Source: MGIIb-O2 sp963990035 (GTDB lineage Archaea; Thermoplasmatota; Poseidoniia; Poseidoniales; Thalassarchaeaceae). Taken from it: a stretch of 64,000 bases of DNA. The notes under the pieces are model-generated. The model saw only the letters and a program-made list of their open reading frames with translations, was not told the DNA's origin and did not search any database. The stretch lies in contig CAXDMJ010000001.1 in NCBI GenBank assembly GCA_963990035.1, forward strand, positions 1 through 64,000. Reading direction: 5' to 3'. The translations under genes and the position numbers were made by a program. Shown one piece after another: positions 23,868 to 32,337 of the stretch (its first letter is position 1; each line of letters opens with the position of its first letter).

Positions 23868-25652
23868 TTACAAACGGTGCTGAGCGCGTGCTAATCTACT
23901 AGGCCCATCGGGCCATTCCCATCCTGCTGCCTCAGCTCTTGCAGACCCTATTAGGTTACTATCTTGATACACTAAAACCTCATCTCCTATTCTTATATTG
24001 CCTTTAATTTCAATAACATTTGATGCAAATAAATCGCCACGCCAATCAAATCCAGGTATTAAATGGGCTTCAGGGAATTTACCACTATCTGCAAGTAATG
24101 GTAAACATGCCTTCGTAAATGAAAAGCGTCCTAAGCGAGGATTCCATAATGCTAGTTGAGTACCATCTTTGCGAATCGTGAAAATAGGTGGTCGACCTTG
24201 AATTCCAGTATCCTCGAGCCATTTATCGGTTCCATGTTGAAATCTTGATAGAGACATTAGCTTACCTAATCTATGTTTACTTTCTTTTAAATCAATAAGA
24301 CTAAAATCTTCCACTGATTGATTAACAATTCGCTCAAGATTATCCAATGCATCAGATGAACCAGCAGTCATACCTTGCCTAGTATCAATAATCTCAACCG
24401 AATCTAATTCTAAACTTATTCCACTATGATTAATAACTCGAGAAAAATTATTTCGAGAAACATATTCAGATATCATTTCTCTTATTACTCTGAGTTCATC
24501 GATGTCCCAATCACCAGTTACAGGGATATCATAATTAGCAGCAGGCCAAAGATCTTCTAATTCCCTAGGTACTAAGCCAAGAGGTGCTGTAACTATGACT
24601 TCATGTATAGAATTTGAGTTTATTGAACGACTAAATCTTTTATGAGATGAAGATAAACGATATGGTTTGGTAGCGGAGCAAGGTAATAACAAGAGAACTT
24701 GTGATTGATGTAAAGGAGGTGTATGATCTCTTGCAACTCTTTTTCGCCAATCCTGTATTAATGGGTCATCTCTACTAGAGTAACTATGGCATCTTAACTC
24801 AAAATATTGACCTTTAACACGCGATAAACCTGATATGCTACCATCTATGTCAGACATTTTGGAATCATGGAGGCGTAATCTTTCAACAGAACGAGGACTA
24901 GATATTGCTTGTTTCTCCACTAATTCCCTAAGATTACCAGCCCTTATTGCAACCCTAGTGGCTGCAAGAGAATTTTTCCATGCATTAATTTGAGATTCCA
25001 TAGAAGAATCTTCATCAATTGATTGTTCAATTTCTCGAGGACCATTTTCAGTTAATAGTATGTCTAGAGAACAGGCATGCCTAGATCGAGCTAAATCAAA
25101 TAAGTCAGCACCCATCCAAGTTAAAATTGCACAATTGTCAGGACCTCCTATGCCAGGAGTCCAAATTAAAGATGAAGGGAAACGAGTTCTGAGTATATAC
25201 AATGCTTCACTCAATAATCCCTTTTGATTAGCTAACTGGGGGGCATCTGTAAGAATAATAATTGATGGAAGAAGATTTTCGTCATTTAATGATAAATCAT
25301 GATGAAGAGATTGCCAAGACACTGGTAATATTTCCTTACCTATTGCAAATTCACCCGAATTAGATTCTACTAAACTTGGGGGTAAAACCAGTCCTTCTGT
25401 AGCGCTCCACTGATCTAAGCTATCGAAAGGTAAAGTAAGATTCGTACGAGTGTTCATACTCAACTTAGCAGGTAGAGATTTAGAATCTCTAGAAAATTCA
25501 AATGGTGCTAGAGAAAAAGGCAATTTCACATCATCTTTATTCAGAATAAGAGCAGGGGTCCATGAACTGGGAGAATTTCTATCTCCAAGACTAAATAAAC
25601 GTGCAAAACGCTGTCTTGCGACAACACTACGGGCTAACGGTCGTTCATCCAT
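23868..25652 (-). CDS. arcS: Archaeosine synthase ArcS
   Basis: 594 residues. An N-terminal tRNA-guanine-transglycosylase-like domain that appears degenerate is followed by the ArcS signature PCSATKPY (residues 324-331) with SSSHKRF, then PLGLVPRELEDLWPAANYD. A C-terminal PUA RNA-binding domain covers about 515-594. ArcS converts preQ0 at position 15 of archaeal tRNA into archaeosine using an amine donor. Upstream TgtA is not in the window. It is divergent from the 708-residue surface protein (62-bp shared promoter region) and likely co-transcribed with S15. Confidence 0.9.
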   Translation of the reverse strand: MDERPLARSVVARQRFARLFSLGDRNSPSSWTPALILNKDDVKLPFSLAPFEFSRDSKSLPAKLSMNTRTNLTLPFDSLDQWSATEGLVLPPSLVESNSGEFAIGKEILPVSWQSLHHDLSLNDENLLPSIIILTDAPQLANQKGLLSEALYILRTRFPSSLIWTPGIGGPDNCAILTWMGADLFDLARSRHACSLDILLTENGPREIEQSIDEDSSMESQINAWKNSLAATRVAIRAGNLRELVEKQAISSPRSVERLRLHDSKMSDIDGSISGLSRVKGQYFELRCHSYSSRDDPLIQDWRKRVARDHTPPLHQSQVLLLLPCSATKPYRLSSSHKRFSRSINSNSIHEVIVTAPLGLVPRELEDLWPAANYDIPVTGDWDIDELRVIREMISEYVSRNNFSRVINHSGISLELDSVEIIDTRQGMTAGSSDALDNLERIVNQSVEDFSLIDLKESKHRLGKLMSLSRFQHGTDKWLEDTGIQGRPPIFTIRKDGTQLALWNPRLGRFSFTKACLPLLADSGKFPEAHLIPGFDWRGDLFASNVIEIKGNIRIGDEVLVYQDSNLIGSARAEAAGWEWPDGPSRLARAQHRL

Positions 25653-25714
25653 ATATACTGCGGACGAAGCATTTCGCTTGAAGCATTCTAAGAGGAGGCC
25701 CTGTCCGAAGAGGC

Positions 25715-27841
25715 ATGGGACGTGTAGTTGCGCTGTTCATGACAATATTATTTATTGGCGCTAGCGCAGTTAGCGTTAGTGGTCAATCAGATGAAAAAAT
25801 ATTATTGATTGAAGAAGATATAGACTATTCAGGACCTTTTTGGTATAGTATAACTTGCCAAGAAGTTAATTGTCCAGGATTAACTTTAGAGATTAATGAT
25901 GGTTCAGAGAATCACACATTACAAAATGAACATGTAATAGAATGGTCTGGAGTATTGGTTGCAGGATCAAAATTAAGTATTTCATCTAGTCAGGGAATTT
26001 CAATCAATGATATTTCTATTAAAATGATTAAGGTCGAGGATTTAACACTCATTGAACAAGGAGACCTCATAGATTCAATTCCATCCCCAGGGAATCAGGG
26101 CAATTATCAAACTATAGTTACATCAGATGTTTGTAATTTGGGTGTTTGTAATTCAAGTATACAAGAATCTCAAAGAAGATTAGATTTCATAGGTATTTTA
26201 GATAACTATTCGGATAAGGATTCTATAAGGATTTTTGGACATTATGGAGACATTATAGAAGTCTCAGAGATTAATGGTAACGAAAATATAAAAATTGAAG
26301 TTTGGATAAGAGATAATAATCAAAAAGAGTTGATTATAAATGACCTCACACATTCTGAATCTCATCTTTTTGAATATCCTAATGAGGGTGAATTATGGCT
26401 GAGAGTAAGTTCAGATTCAAATAAGGAACTGAATCCATATAAATTCACTATTTACAGAAATAATCAGTCAAATGAATCACCGATAGGAGGGGAACTATCT
26501 GTGCCATGGAATCATGGAGATGCATTAACTTACCATGATTCATGGTCATACGAATCATATATTTCTGAATCTGACATAGATGGAGATTCACTACTTTTCA
26601 GTATAGGTTCAGATACTAAGGTTGGATTAGAGTGTTTATCCAGTAATATTGATATTACTTTTGAAATATATCTAGTTACTTTTACTGGAGAGAAAGAAAA
26701 TATTTCTTTAATCAATGGTACTTGTCCAGAAGAAATTCAATCTAATGAAGATACTAATTCAATAGAACTGAGGATTAAATCTGAGATAACAACTCGATGG
26801 AATATTTCATTCATAGAGATACAACCATTAGATGGAGAGTTATTGGGAGATGCTCCCGAATCAAGATGGCTTAAAAGTCCGGATAAGAGATGGAGTAATA
26901 TTGAACTTAGCACAGATTTTTCAGGACATCTACATATTGGAGATAATGTAGATATTTATTCAATCAGAATTACTGATCTAAATGGTTCTCGAATTTTTCT
27001 TAATGAACTGATTAAATCAGAGGTCAACTATACTATCCAAGAGATTAATCAAGAAAATGGTAATCTTGTAAATACATCTAATGGTGAGACTATTGTATTA
27101 CCATATGGGAATCACTCATTAAGAATTGAAAGAAGAGCAAATCTAGATGTAGAAGTAAATTATAATTTCAAAATTGAATATTTAGGCGAATATAAGATAC
27201 CTATAATTATGGATTATGAAGATTTATCATGGATGTTTGATGATTTTTACACACTCATTGGAGTATTAATGCTAACCCCTCTAATGATTGTTATATTTTG
27301 GAATAGGAAGGTAATTATCAGTCGAAAGAAGATATCTAATATGGTTCAATCTCATGATGAAAAGAGATTGTTAAGAATTAAGGAAAGACTTTCAGAACAA
27401 TTAAAAAAAGAAGATTCTAAAAATCAAATAGTTATAGAATCTGCTTTAGAACAACTTGGAAAAAGTCCTTGGAATACAATAAATGAAGTATGGGGTAAAC
27501 CAATTCTCACTCACATGACTGAGGAAATAGAAATATGTGCATGGAAAATACAAGAAGAAAATAAGAACCTACTTTTAGGAATCAAAGTAAGTAACTGGGA
27601 TTGGACAATGGCTGCTATGAAAATTCATTTCCCAGAAGGAGCCAAACTTACTATTACAGATATTTATCCTAAGCATTTATTTCAAGATGATGAAATATTT
27701 CTTGGTACTATGAAGAAACATACTCAGATATTCATCAGATTATCTATTGCTGGAGAATCTGCTAACTTAGCATTCCAATTATCTGGATTAGTAAATGGAG
27801 AACCTTTAGCTGCAGTGCCAAATAAAGTCATTCAATGGTAA
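25715..27841 (+). CDS. Single-pass surface protein of unknown function
   Basis: 708 residues: a signal peptide (MGRVVALFMTILF..., about 1-24), roughly 480 residues of beta-rich, Asn-rich extracellular sequence with a few cysteines (CQEVNCPG, CNLGVCNS), a membrane helix (about 511-529) and a 180-residue cytoplasmic part. That part begins with a basic helical stretch and ends in a compact mixed fold (EQLGKSPWNTINEVWGKP..., GLVNGEPLAAVPNKV). No family is recognised. Many N-x-S/T sequons make it a plausible target of the STT3 glycosyltransferase in this window. Its TAA directly abuts the dnaJ stop. Confidence 0.65.
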   Translation: MGRVVALFMTILFIGASAVSVSGQSDEKILLIEEDIDYSGPFWYSITCQEVNCPGLTLEINDGSENHTLQNEHVIEWSGVLVAGSKLSISSSQGISINDISIKMIKVEDLTLIEQGDLIDSIPSPGNQGNYQTIVTSDVCNLGVCNSSIQESQRRLDFIGILDNYSDKDSIRIFGHYGDIIEVSEINGNENIKIEVWIRDNNQKELIINDLTHSESHLFEYPNEGELWLRVSSDSNKELNPYKFTIYRNNQSNESPIGGELSVPWNHGDALTYHDSWSYESYISESDIDGDSLLFSIGSDTKVGLECLSSNIDITFEIYLVTFTGEKENISLINGTCPEEIQSNEDTNSIELRIKSEITTRWNISFIEIQPLDGELLGDAPESRWLKSPDKRWSNIELSTDFSGHLHIGDNVDIYSIRITDLNGSRIFLNELIKSEVNYTIQEINQENGNLVNTSNGETIVLPYGNHSLRIERRANLDVEVNYNFKIEYLGEYKIPIIMDYEDLSWMFDDFYTLIGVLMLTPLMIVIFWNRKVIISRKKISNMVQSHDEKRLLRIKERLSEQLKKEDSKNQIVIESALEQLGKSPWNTINEVWGKPILTHMTEEIEICAWKIQEENKNLLLGIKVSNWDWTMAAMKIHFPEGAKLTITDIYPKHLFQDDEIFLGTMKKHTQIFIRLSIAGESANLAFQLSGLVNGEPLAAVPNKVIQW

Positions 27842-28993
27842 TTAGCCTCTACGACGAGATTTAGCCTCATCACGTATTTTAGTTTTCAATTCTTCATCTG
27901 AATAATTTAAATTATCTTTAATATCTAATAATTTTTTCTTTAAATCACGAGAGATTTTGACAGGAATATCTAACTTCAAAAGAACCATTACAGATCCTCT
28001 ACCATTACGTGATCTTTGGTTAGGGAGACCTCTTCCTTTCAGAGAGAGAGTTTGACCAGGTATGGAACCTGAAGGTACCTTCACCTTCAAGATTTCACCA
28101 TCTAAATGAGGAATCTCAATTGTAGTACCAAGTACTAAATCAGTATAACTTAGTGGAATAGCCATTAATAAATCTGCACCATCTCTTTCAAACCATTCAT
28201 GTTCTTCAATATCAATCTCGATGTATAAATGCCCAGGATCTCCTGTCTCAGTTTTAGAAGATTCACCATGGCCAGACATACGAAGCCTAGTCCCATTTTC
28301 TATTCCCGGAGGAACACTAAATTGCACTTCCTTTGATTCATTAGCACGACCTTCACCTTGACAGTTAGAGCATGGGTCCATTACAATACGGCCCTCACCT
28401 CTACAAGATGAACAATCACTAACCACTTGTTGTGTAAATGGTCCGACCCTCTCTATTTTTTGAATACGCCCCCTACCATCGCATGCAGGACATTCTCGTA
28501 CACCATCTTGAGTTGGAGAACCAACGCCATTACAGTCCTTACATGTTTTAAGAACATCAAACTCTATTGATGCCTTACAGCCATCCATTACCTGATTAAA
28601 TGATATTATATGCCTAACAAGTAAATCAGAACCTCTTTGCCTCTTTGCTCGACGATTTCCTGTGGAGCCAAATATTGAACCGAATACACTCTCAAAGCCC
28701 CCTCCAAATAAATCTTCAATACTAATATTGACTCCTTCGAAACCACTGGAACCAAATGGAGAGCCACCCGGTCTATTATGCCCATAAGTATCATATTTTC
28801 TTTTCTCATTTGGATCTGATAAAATCGCATAAGCTTCTTGAACTTCTTTAAATTTAACTTCCGATTCTGAATCACCCTGATTTTTATCAGGATGATATTT
28901 TCTTGCTAGACTACGGAATGCATTTTTTATTTCGGCAGCACTTGAATTTCTCTTCAATCCAAGAATTTCATAATAATCTCTCTTATTTGCCAT
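27842..28993 (-). CDS. dnaJ: Chaperone DnaJ
   Basis: 383 residues: a J domain with HPD at 34-36, a Gly/Phe-rich segment (SPFGSSGFEG) and four zinc-binding repeats CKDCNGVG, CPACDGRG, CSSCRGEG and CSNCQGEG between about 149 and 215. The C-terminal substrate-binding domains follow, including the VPPGIENGTRLRMSGHGE block. It delivers substrates to DnaK and stimulates its ATPase. No dnaK or grpE lies in the window, so this dnaJ is separated from its usual neighbours here. Confidence 0.95.
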   Translation of the reverse strand: MANKRDYYEILGLKRNSSAAEIKNAFRSLARKYHPDKNQGDSESEVKFKEVQEAYAILSDPNEKRKYDTYGHNRPGGSPFGSSGFEGVNISIEDLFGGGFESVFGSIFGSTGNRRAKRQRGSDLLVRHIISFNQVMDGCKASIEFDVLKTCKDCNGVGSPTQDGVRECPACDGRGRIQKIERVGPFTQQVVSDCSSCRGEGRIVMDPCSNCQGEGRANESKEVQFSVPPGIENGTRLRMSGHGESSKTETGDPGHLYIEIDIEEHEWFERDGADLLMAIPLSYTDLVLGTTIEIPHLDGEILKVKVPSGSIPGQTLSLKGRGLPNQRSRNGRGSVMVLLKLDIPVKISRDLKKKLLDIKDNLNYSDEELKTKIRDEAKSRRRG

Positions 28994-29043
28994 TAACTCA
29001 CCTAAATATTCCTTTAATCAGTCCTCTTTGAATAATTCCATTC

Positions 29044-29808
29044 TCAAGATATGTAAGTACCACATGATGTACAGTAAGGATTTGCAGAATTATTCAACGT
29101 TCCACATTCCTTACATGAAACTACAGATTTTGTTAAATTTGGAGAAGATGGCATGTCCCAATGATTATCGGTATTATCAGAATATTTTTTTGATTGTGAG
29201 ACGTCAGAGGCCTTAGATTTTCTTTTCATATCTTTTCTTTCTGCTTTTACTCGTTTTTTCTCTAATCTTTTAGATGCAGATTTTTCTAATCTTCTAGACA
29301 AAAATGATTTTGTAGATTTCCCATCACTATTTTCTAATACCTTTTCATCTATAATTGTATTAACTGAACGATGATGGGTTCTAATTTCAATATCTATATC
29401 CTCATCAACTTCAATTTCTGAAGACTCAACATTTAATGAACCAATGCTACCTGACATTTTTGCCTGGGCAATTACAGCTTTGCGACCTTTCAGTTTTGAT
29501 TTTGATTTTTCTTCAAGTTTCAATATCGCACTTTCACTCTTATCCCAAAGTCCTTTATCTTCTTGGGAATATGACTTACCAAGCCTTCTAATTACAGCAG
29601 ATCTATGGTACTCATGGTCTTCTACTACTCGATACCTTAGATACATCACAATACCAATTAAAATGGCTAGACTATGAATACCTAATTCAAGAATGAGGTT
29701 ATTAGAGATTACCTCATTAACTACTGGTAGACCATATCTGAGAGCAAAAACGCATAGACTTGGCATGAAAAATAGTGCGCCTGCCACTGTACCTGAGCGC
29801 TCAACCAT
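29044..29808 (-). CDS. Two-helix membrane protein with C-terminal zinc ribbon
   Basis: About 254 residues: two membrane helices near residues 8-60, then a long highly charged segment (Lys/Arg/Glu, KRLEKKRVKAERKDMKRK) predicted helical or disordered, and a C-terminal zinc ribbon SCKECGT...YCTSCGTY. The start at 29808 (MVERSGTVAG) is preferred to codon 1 of the open frame, which would overlap the divergent UPF0201 region. The function is unknown. The basic segment plus ribbon suggests nucleic-acid or ribosome contact at the membrane, which is speculative. Confidence 0.65.
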   Translation of the reverse strand: MVERSGTVAGALFFMPSLCVFALRYGLPVVNEVISNNLILELGIHSLAILIGIVMYLRYRVVEDHEYHRSAVIRRLGKSYSQEDKGLWDKSESAILKLEEKSKSKLKGRKAVIAQAKMSGSIGSLNVESSEIEVDEDIDIEIRTHHRSVNTIIDEKVLENSDGKSTKSFLSRRLEKSASKRLEKKRVKAERKDMKRKSKASDVSQSKKYSDNTDNHWDMPSSPNLTKSVVSCKECGTLNNSANPYCTSCGTYIS

Positions 29809-29903
29809 GATACTTGCCACCAACTATTCAATTTCAATCATTCGCGTACTTGGGAGATGATTCAAGCAGAGAACTCATGACTACAAACATACTGCGAAGA
29901 GAT

Positions 29904-30422
29904 ATGGAGCCACATATCATTGTATCATCACTTGTTCGACCATATGAAGATATAGAAAAAGTAATTCAATCAATTAATGTGTTTTTCCCCGATTTTCAAA
30001 CAGATGAAAAAATAATAAAAACCACTTTTCCAACTAAAAACAAGAGTTTGATAATCAGTGGAAAATCTGAAACATTAGAACATTTACTTAAACAGATAAG
30101 AATTCAAAGAATACTAGATACTGCACTAGATATCATGAGTATGGATTTAGAGATTAACTCTACTGTCTTTGATATTTCAAGGCAGGCTGCCATGGTAGGG
30201 AAAGTTTCTTTTGTTCTAGATAAAAATACTCTTGGAGGAAAGATAAGTATTAGTTTAGCAGGAGAAGAACTTGATTTATGGCTAGAAGAGCAAACTTGGC
30301 ATGAGGGAAGAAATGAGATTCCAAGATTTTCTAAAGATGAGTTCTCTATGAGGTATAATGGTGAACCTACAGAATGGTTTGATAAAAGAGGCCACCCCAC
30401 TGTCAATCAAGATGAAGACTAG
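29904..30422 (+). CDS. UPF0201 family protein
   Basis: About 172 residues from MEPHIIVSS. The pattern matches archaeal UPF0201/COG1931: an N-terminal strand with RPYEDIEKV, a LLKQIRIQRILDTALDIM helix, and the family hallmark RQAAMVGKVSFV (QAAxVGKVSF). These proteins are thought to bind RNA by structural similarity to ribosomal protein folds, but the role is not known. Met codons at 29877 and 29814 are alternatives; the latter would sit on the divergent gene's start region. The 3' end overlaps the convergent Pcp-Nudix gene by 20 bp. Confidence 0.8.
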   Translation: MEPHIIVSSLVRPYEDIEKVIQSINVFFPDFQTDEKIIKTTFPTKNKSLIISGKSETLEHLLKQIRIQRILDTALDIMSMDLEINSTVFDISRQAAMVGKVSFVLDKNTLGGKISISLAGEELDLWLEEQTWHEGRNEIPRFSKDEFSMRYNGEPTEWFDKRGHPTVNQDED

Positions 30423-31407
30423 GTAAACCCTGAATAGACCATTTCTTCAATAATGGTAAATCAGCAGGTAACCACTTTACTTCTAGTAAATCTTCTTGAG
30501 AAAGCCATCGCATCTCATCATGTTCTACTAATGTTATTTTATTTGGATGAATGACACCACAGTTTAATATCATCAATTCAACTTTTTTATCATCATATTC
30601 ATGAATTAATATTTCTTCTATTCTTAAAGGAGAAACTTCAACATTTAGTTCTTCAAATATCTCTCTAGTAAGTGCCTGATATGGGTTTTCTCCTTCTTCT
30701 ATTTTACCTCCAGGGAACTCCCACCATCCACCCCAAGTATCATCTTTAGGTCTTTTACAAGATAAAATTCGTCCTTGTGTATCAAATATTAATGCACCAA
30801 CTACTTTCAATTTAGGTTTCATAAATAAACAATTTAAAATTTTTTCGACCACCCCCAGTTGTGTAGTCGAACTCATATCAGATTCTGAGGGAAGATGAAT
30901 GAAAAGGACTGGGATATTTTTATGTTGTAAATTACTCCGATAAAGAGCAGATAAAGTTCTAAAATAAGTTTCATTACAAACAAAACGACCAGGATTTATA
31001 CTCCAATTCACATCATCATCATTATTAAATAACTCATCAAAAGCAAGTATTGGAGCTGTAGTTTGATACCTTTCTAAATCGCCTTTAATAATTGGACCTG
31101 AAACTATTTTTCTACCAGAATTATCATCACTATTCATGCCATACTGATTATATGCAAACTTCTCTAAAGAAATAAAATCTCGATTAGCAGAAAATCCTAA
31201 ATGAATAATAGCATCGAATTTTTCATTATTGATTATTCTACTTGCGATAGAATTTGAACCTTTTTCATCAACAGATAATAATGATGTGACAAGTTTGAAA
31301 TTTGGAAAATTCTTTTCATTTAATATTTTTATGATTTTTTCTGAAATATTTTCTGTGAAATTAGAAAACTTAGGATATCCTGTAACCAACACTACAGGCT
31401 TGCTCAT
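30403..31407 (-). CDS. Pyroglutamyl-peptidase I fused to Nudix hydrolase
   Basis: 334 residues with two enzyme domains. Residues 1-195 form a pyroglutamyl-peptidase I (C15) domain: LGFSANRDFISLEKFAYN with Glu82, GRFVCNETYF with Cys144 and LFIHLP with His171, so the Glu-Cys-His triad is intact. Residues about 200-334 form a Nudix domain with box GKIEEGE (234-240) and REIFEEL (248-254); the late Gly of the canonical box is Asn255. The fold resembles MutT/8-oxo-dGTP or CTP pyrophosphohydrolases. Both domains are uninterrupted in one frame. The first would remove N-terminal pyroglutamate; why it is joined to a nucleotide-cleaning enzyme is unclear. Confidence 0.88.
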   Translation of the reverse strand: MSKPVVLVTGYPKFSNFTENISEKIIKILNEKNFPNFKLVTSLLSVDEKGSNSIASRIINNEKFDAIIHLGFSANRDFISLEKFAYNQYGMNSDDNSGRKIVSGPIIKGDLERYQTTAPILAFDELFNNDDDVNWSINPGRFVCNETYFRTLSALYRSNLQHKNIPVLFIHLPSESDMSSTTQLGVVEKILNCLFMKPKLKVVGALIFDTQGRILSCKRPKDDTWGGWWEFPGGKIEEGENPYQALTREIFEELNVEVSPLRIEEILIHEYDDKKVELMILNCGVIHPNKITLVEHDEMRWLSQEDLLEVKWLPADLPLLKKWSIQGLPSLHLD

Positions 31408-31450
31408 GATTGATAGGAGAAGTGTATCATAGTTGGCGTTTTCGTATACA

Positions 31451-31825
31451 ATGAATAGTTATGTTCATGATTCAATAGCGCTTAGCAGGTACATGACTGA
31501 TGATATCATAGTTAGTCTTGCAGATGATAATGAACCAAAGAAAGTTAATTCATTTGGTGTCATTGGCGTAATTTGGAGTGAATTAAATGGAGGTATTGGG
31601 CCTTGGGGAACTATGAGACCTCTGTTTACATTAATTTTGGCTTTAATTCCATTTCTTTTTCTTGGTCAGCATTTTAATCGACAACATGAGAAAGCAAATG
31701 GCTGGTTTTTAATACAGTTACCCTTACTTTTCACCATTATACTGTGGTTTGCACTTTATGTGTGGTCAATTGGAGATGCTCTATGGGTTTCAAGTAGATT
31801 AGTCGCTAAATCTGAAAATCAATAA
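31451..31825 (+). CDS. Small two-helix membrane protein
   Basis: About 124 residues from MNSYVHDSIAL; the TTG at 31433 is less likely. Two hydrophobic segments occupy roughly residues 60-75 and 85-110, joined by a short polar loop (GQHFNRQHEKANGW). It resembles no family I know. It is divergent from the Pcp-Nudix gene across 43 bp, and its TAA directly abuts the convergent gene's stop. Confidence 0.6.
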   Translation: MNSYVHDSIALSRYMTDDIIVSLADDNEPKKVNSFGVIGVIWSELNGGIGPWGTMRPLFTLILALIPFLFLGQHFNRQHEKANGWFLIQLPLLFTIILWFALYVWSIGDALWVSSRLVAKSENQ

Positions 31826-32296
31826 TTAAAAGTTTTCAGGTAACTCTAGTGGACTAAAAAGATGCCCTGGGCTGGTTGATTTCGCTAACTGAGTTCTGAT
31901 TATTTTCTCCCAATCCCTCATTAAAGAGATAACATTAACAAACGGTATTTCTGAACCGTTAACAATAGTTCTAATTATTGTATCAAAGATATCCATGCGG
32001 TCATGATCAATTGTCTGCATTAATTTATCTAATGGGAAATTATCGATACGTGGAGGTTCGGTCGTACTGACTATAGGCCAAGGTTTAGTAATGTGCTCAG
32101 GTAATAATTCTCCCTCAGAATCAGCTATTTTTTGTAACTCAGATAAAAGTATATTCAAGTATTTAGAGATAACTAATGCAGATTCAATGATTGGTAAATT
32201 ATATTGTTTAACAAAATTTGATAAATTTTCCTGAAGAAAAAGAAGCTTTTCTTCTAGGGGCTCGGAGGGACTAGGTATCTCCCCTTCACCACTCAT
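31826..32296 (-). CDS. Hypothetical helical protein
   Basis: 156 residues, mostly predicted helical, with an acidic/proline N-terminus (MSGEGEIPSPSEPLEE) and Trp-containing segments (KPWPIVSTTEPP, MRDWEKI). It has no membrane helix, cysteine pair or known motif. It follows the TSP3 giant on the same strand (41 bp), so it may share its transcript. The function is not recognised. Confidence 0.6.
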   Translation of the reverse strand: MSGEGEIPSPSEPLEEKLLFLQENLSNFVKQYNLPIIESALVISKYLNILLSELQKIADSEGELLPEHITKPWPIVSTTEPPRIDNFPLDKLMQTIDHDRMDIFDTIIRTIVNGSEIPFVNVISLMRDWEKIIRTQLAKSTSPGHLFSPLELPENF

Positions 32297-32337
32297 GAAC
32301 TATCCGAGAATGTTTTAGCAAATTAATGCAATGAAAG

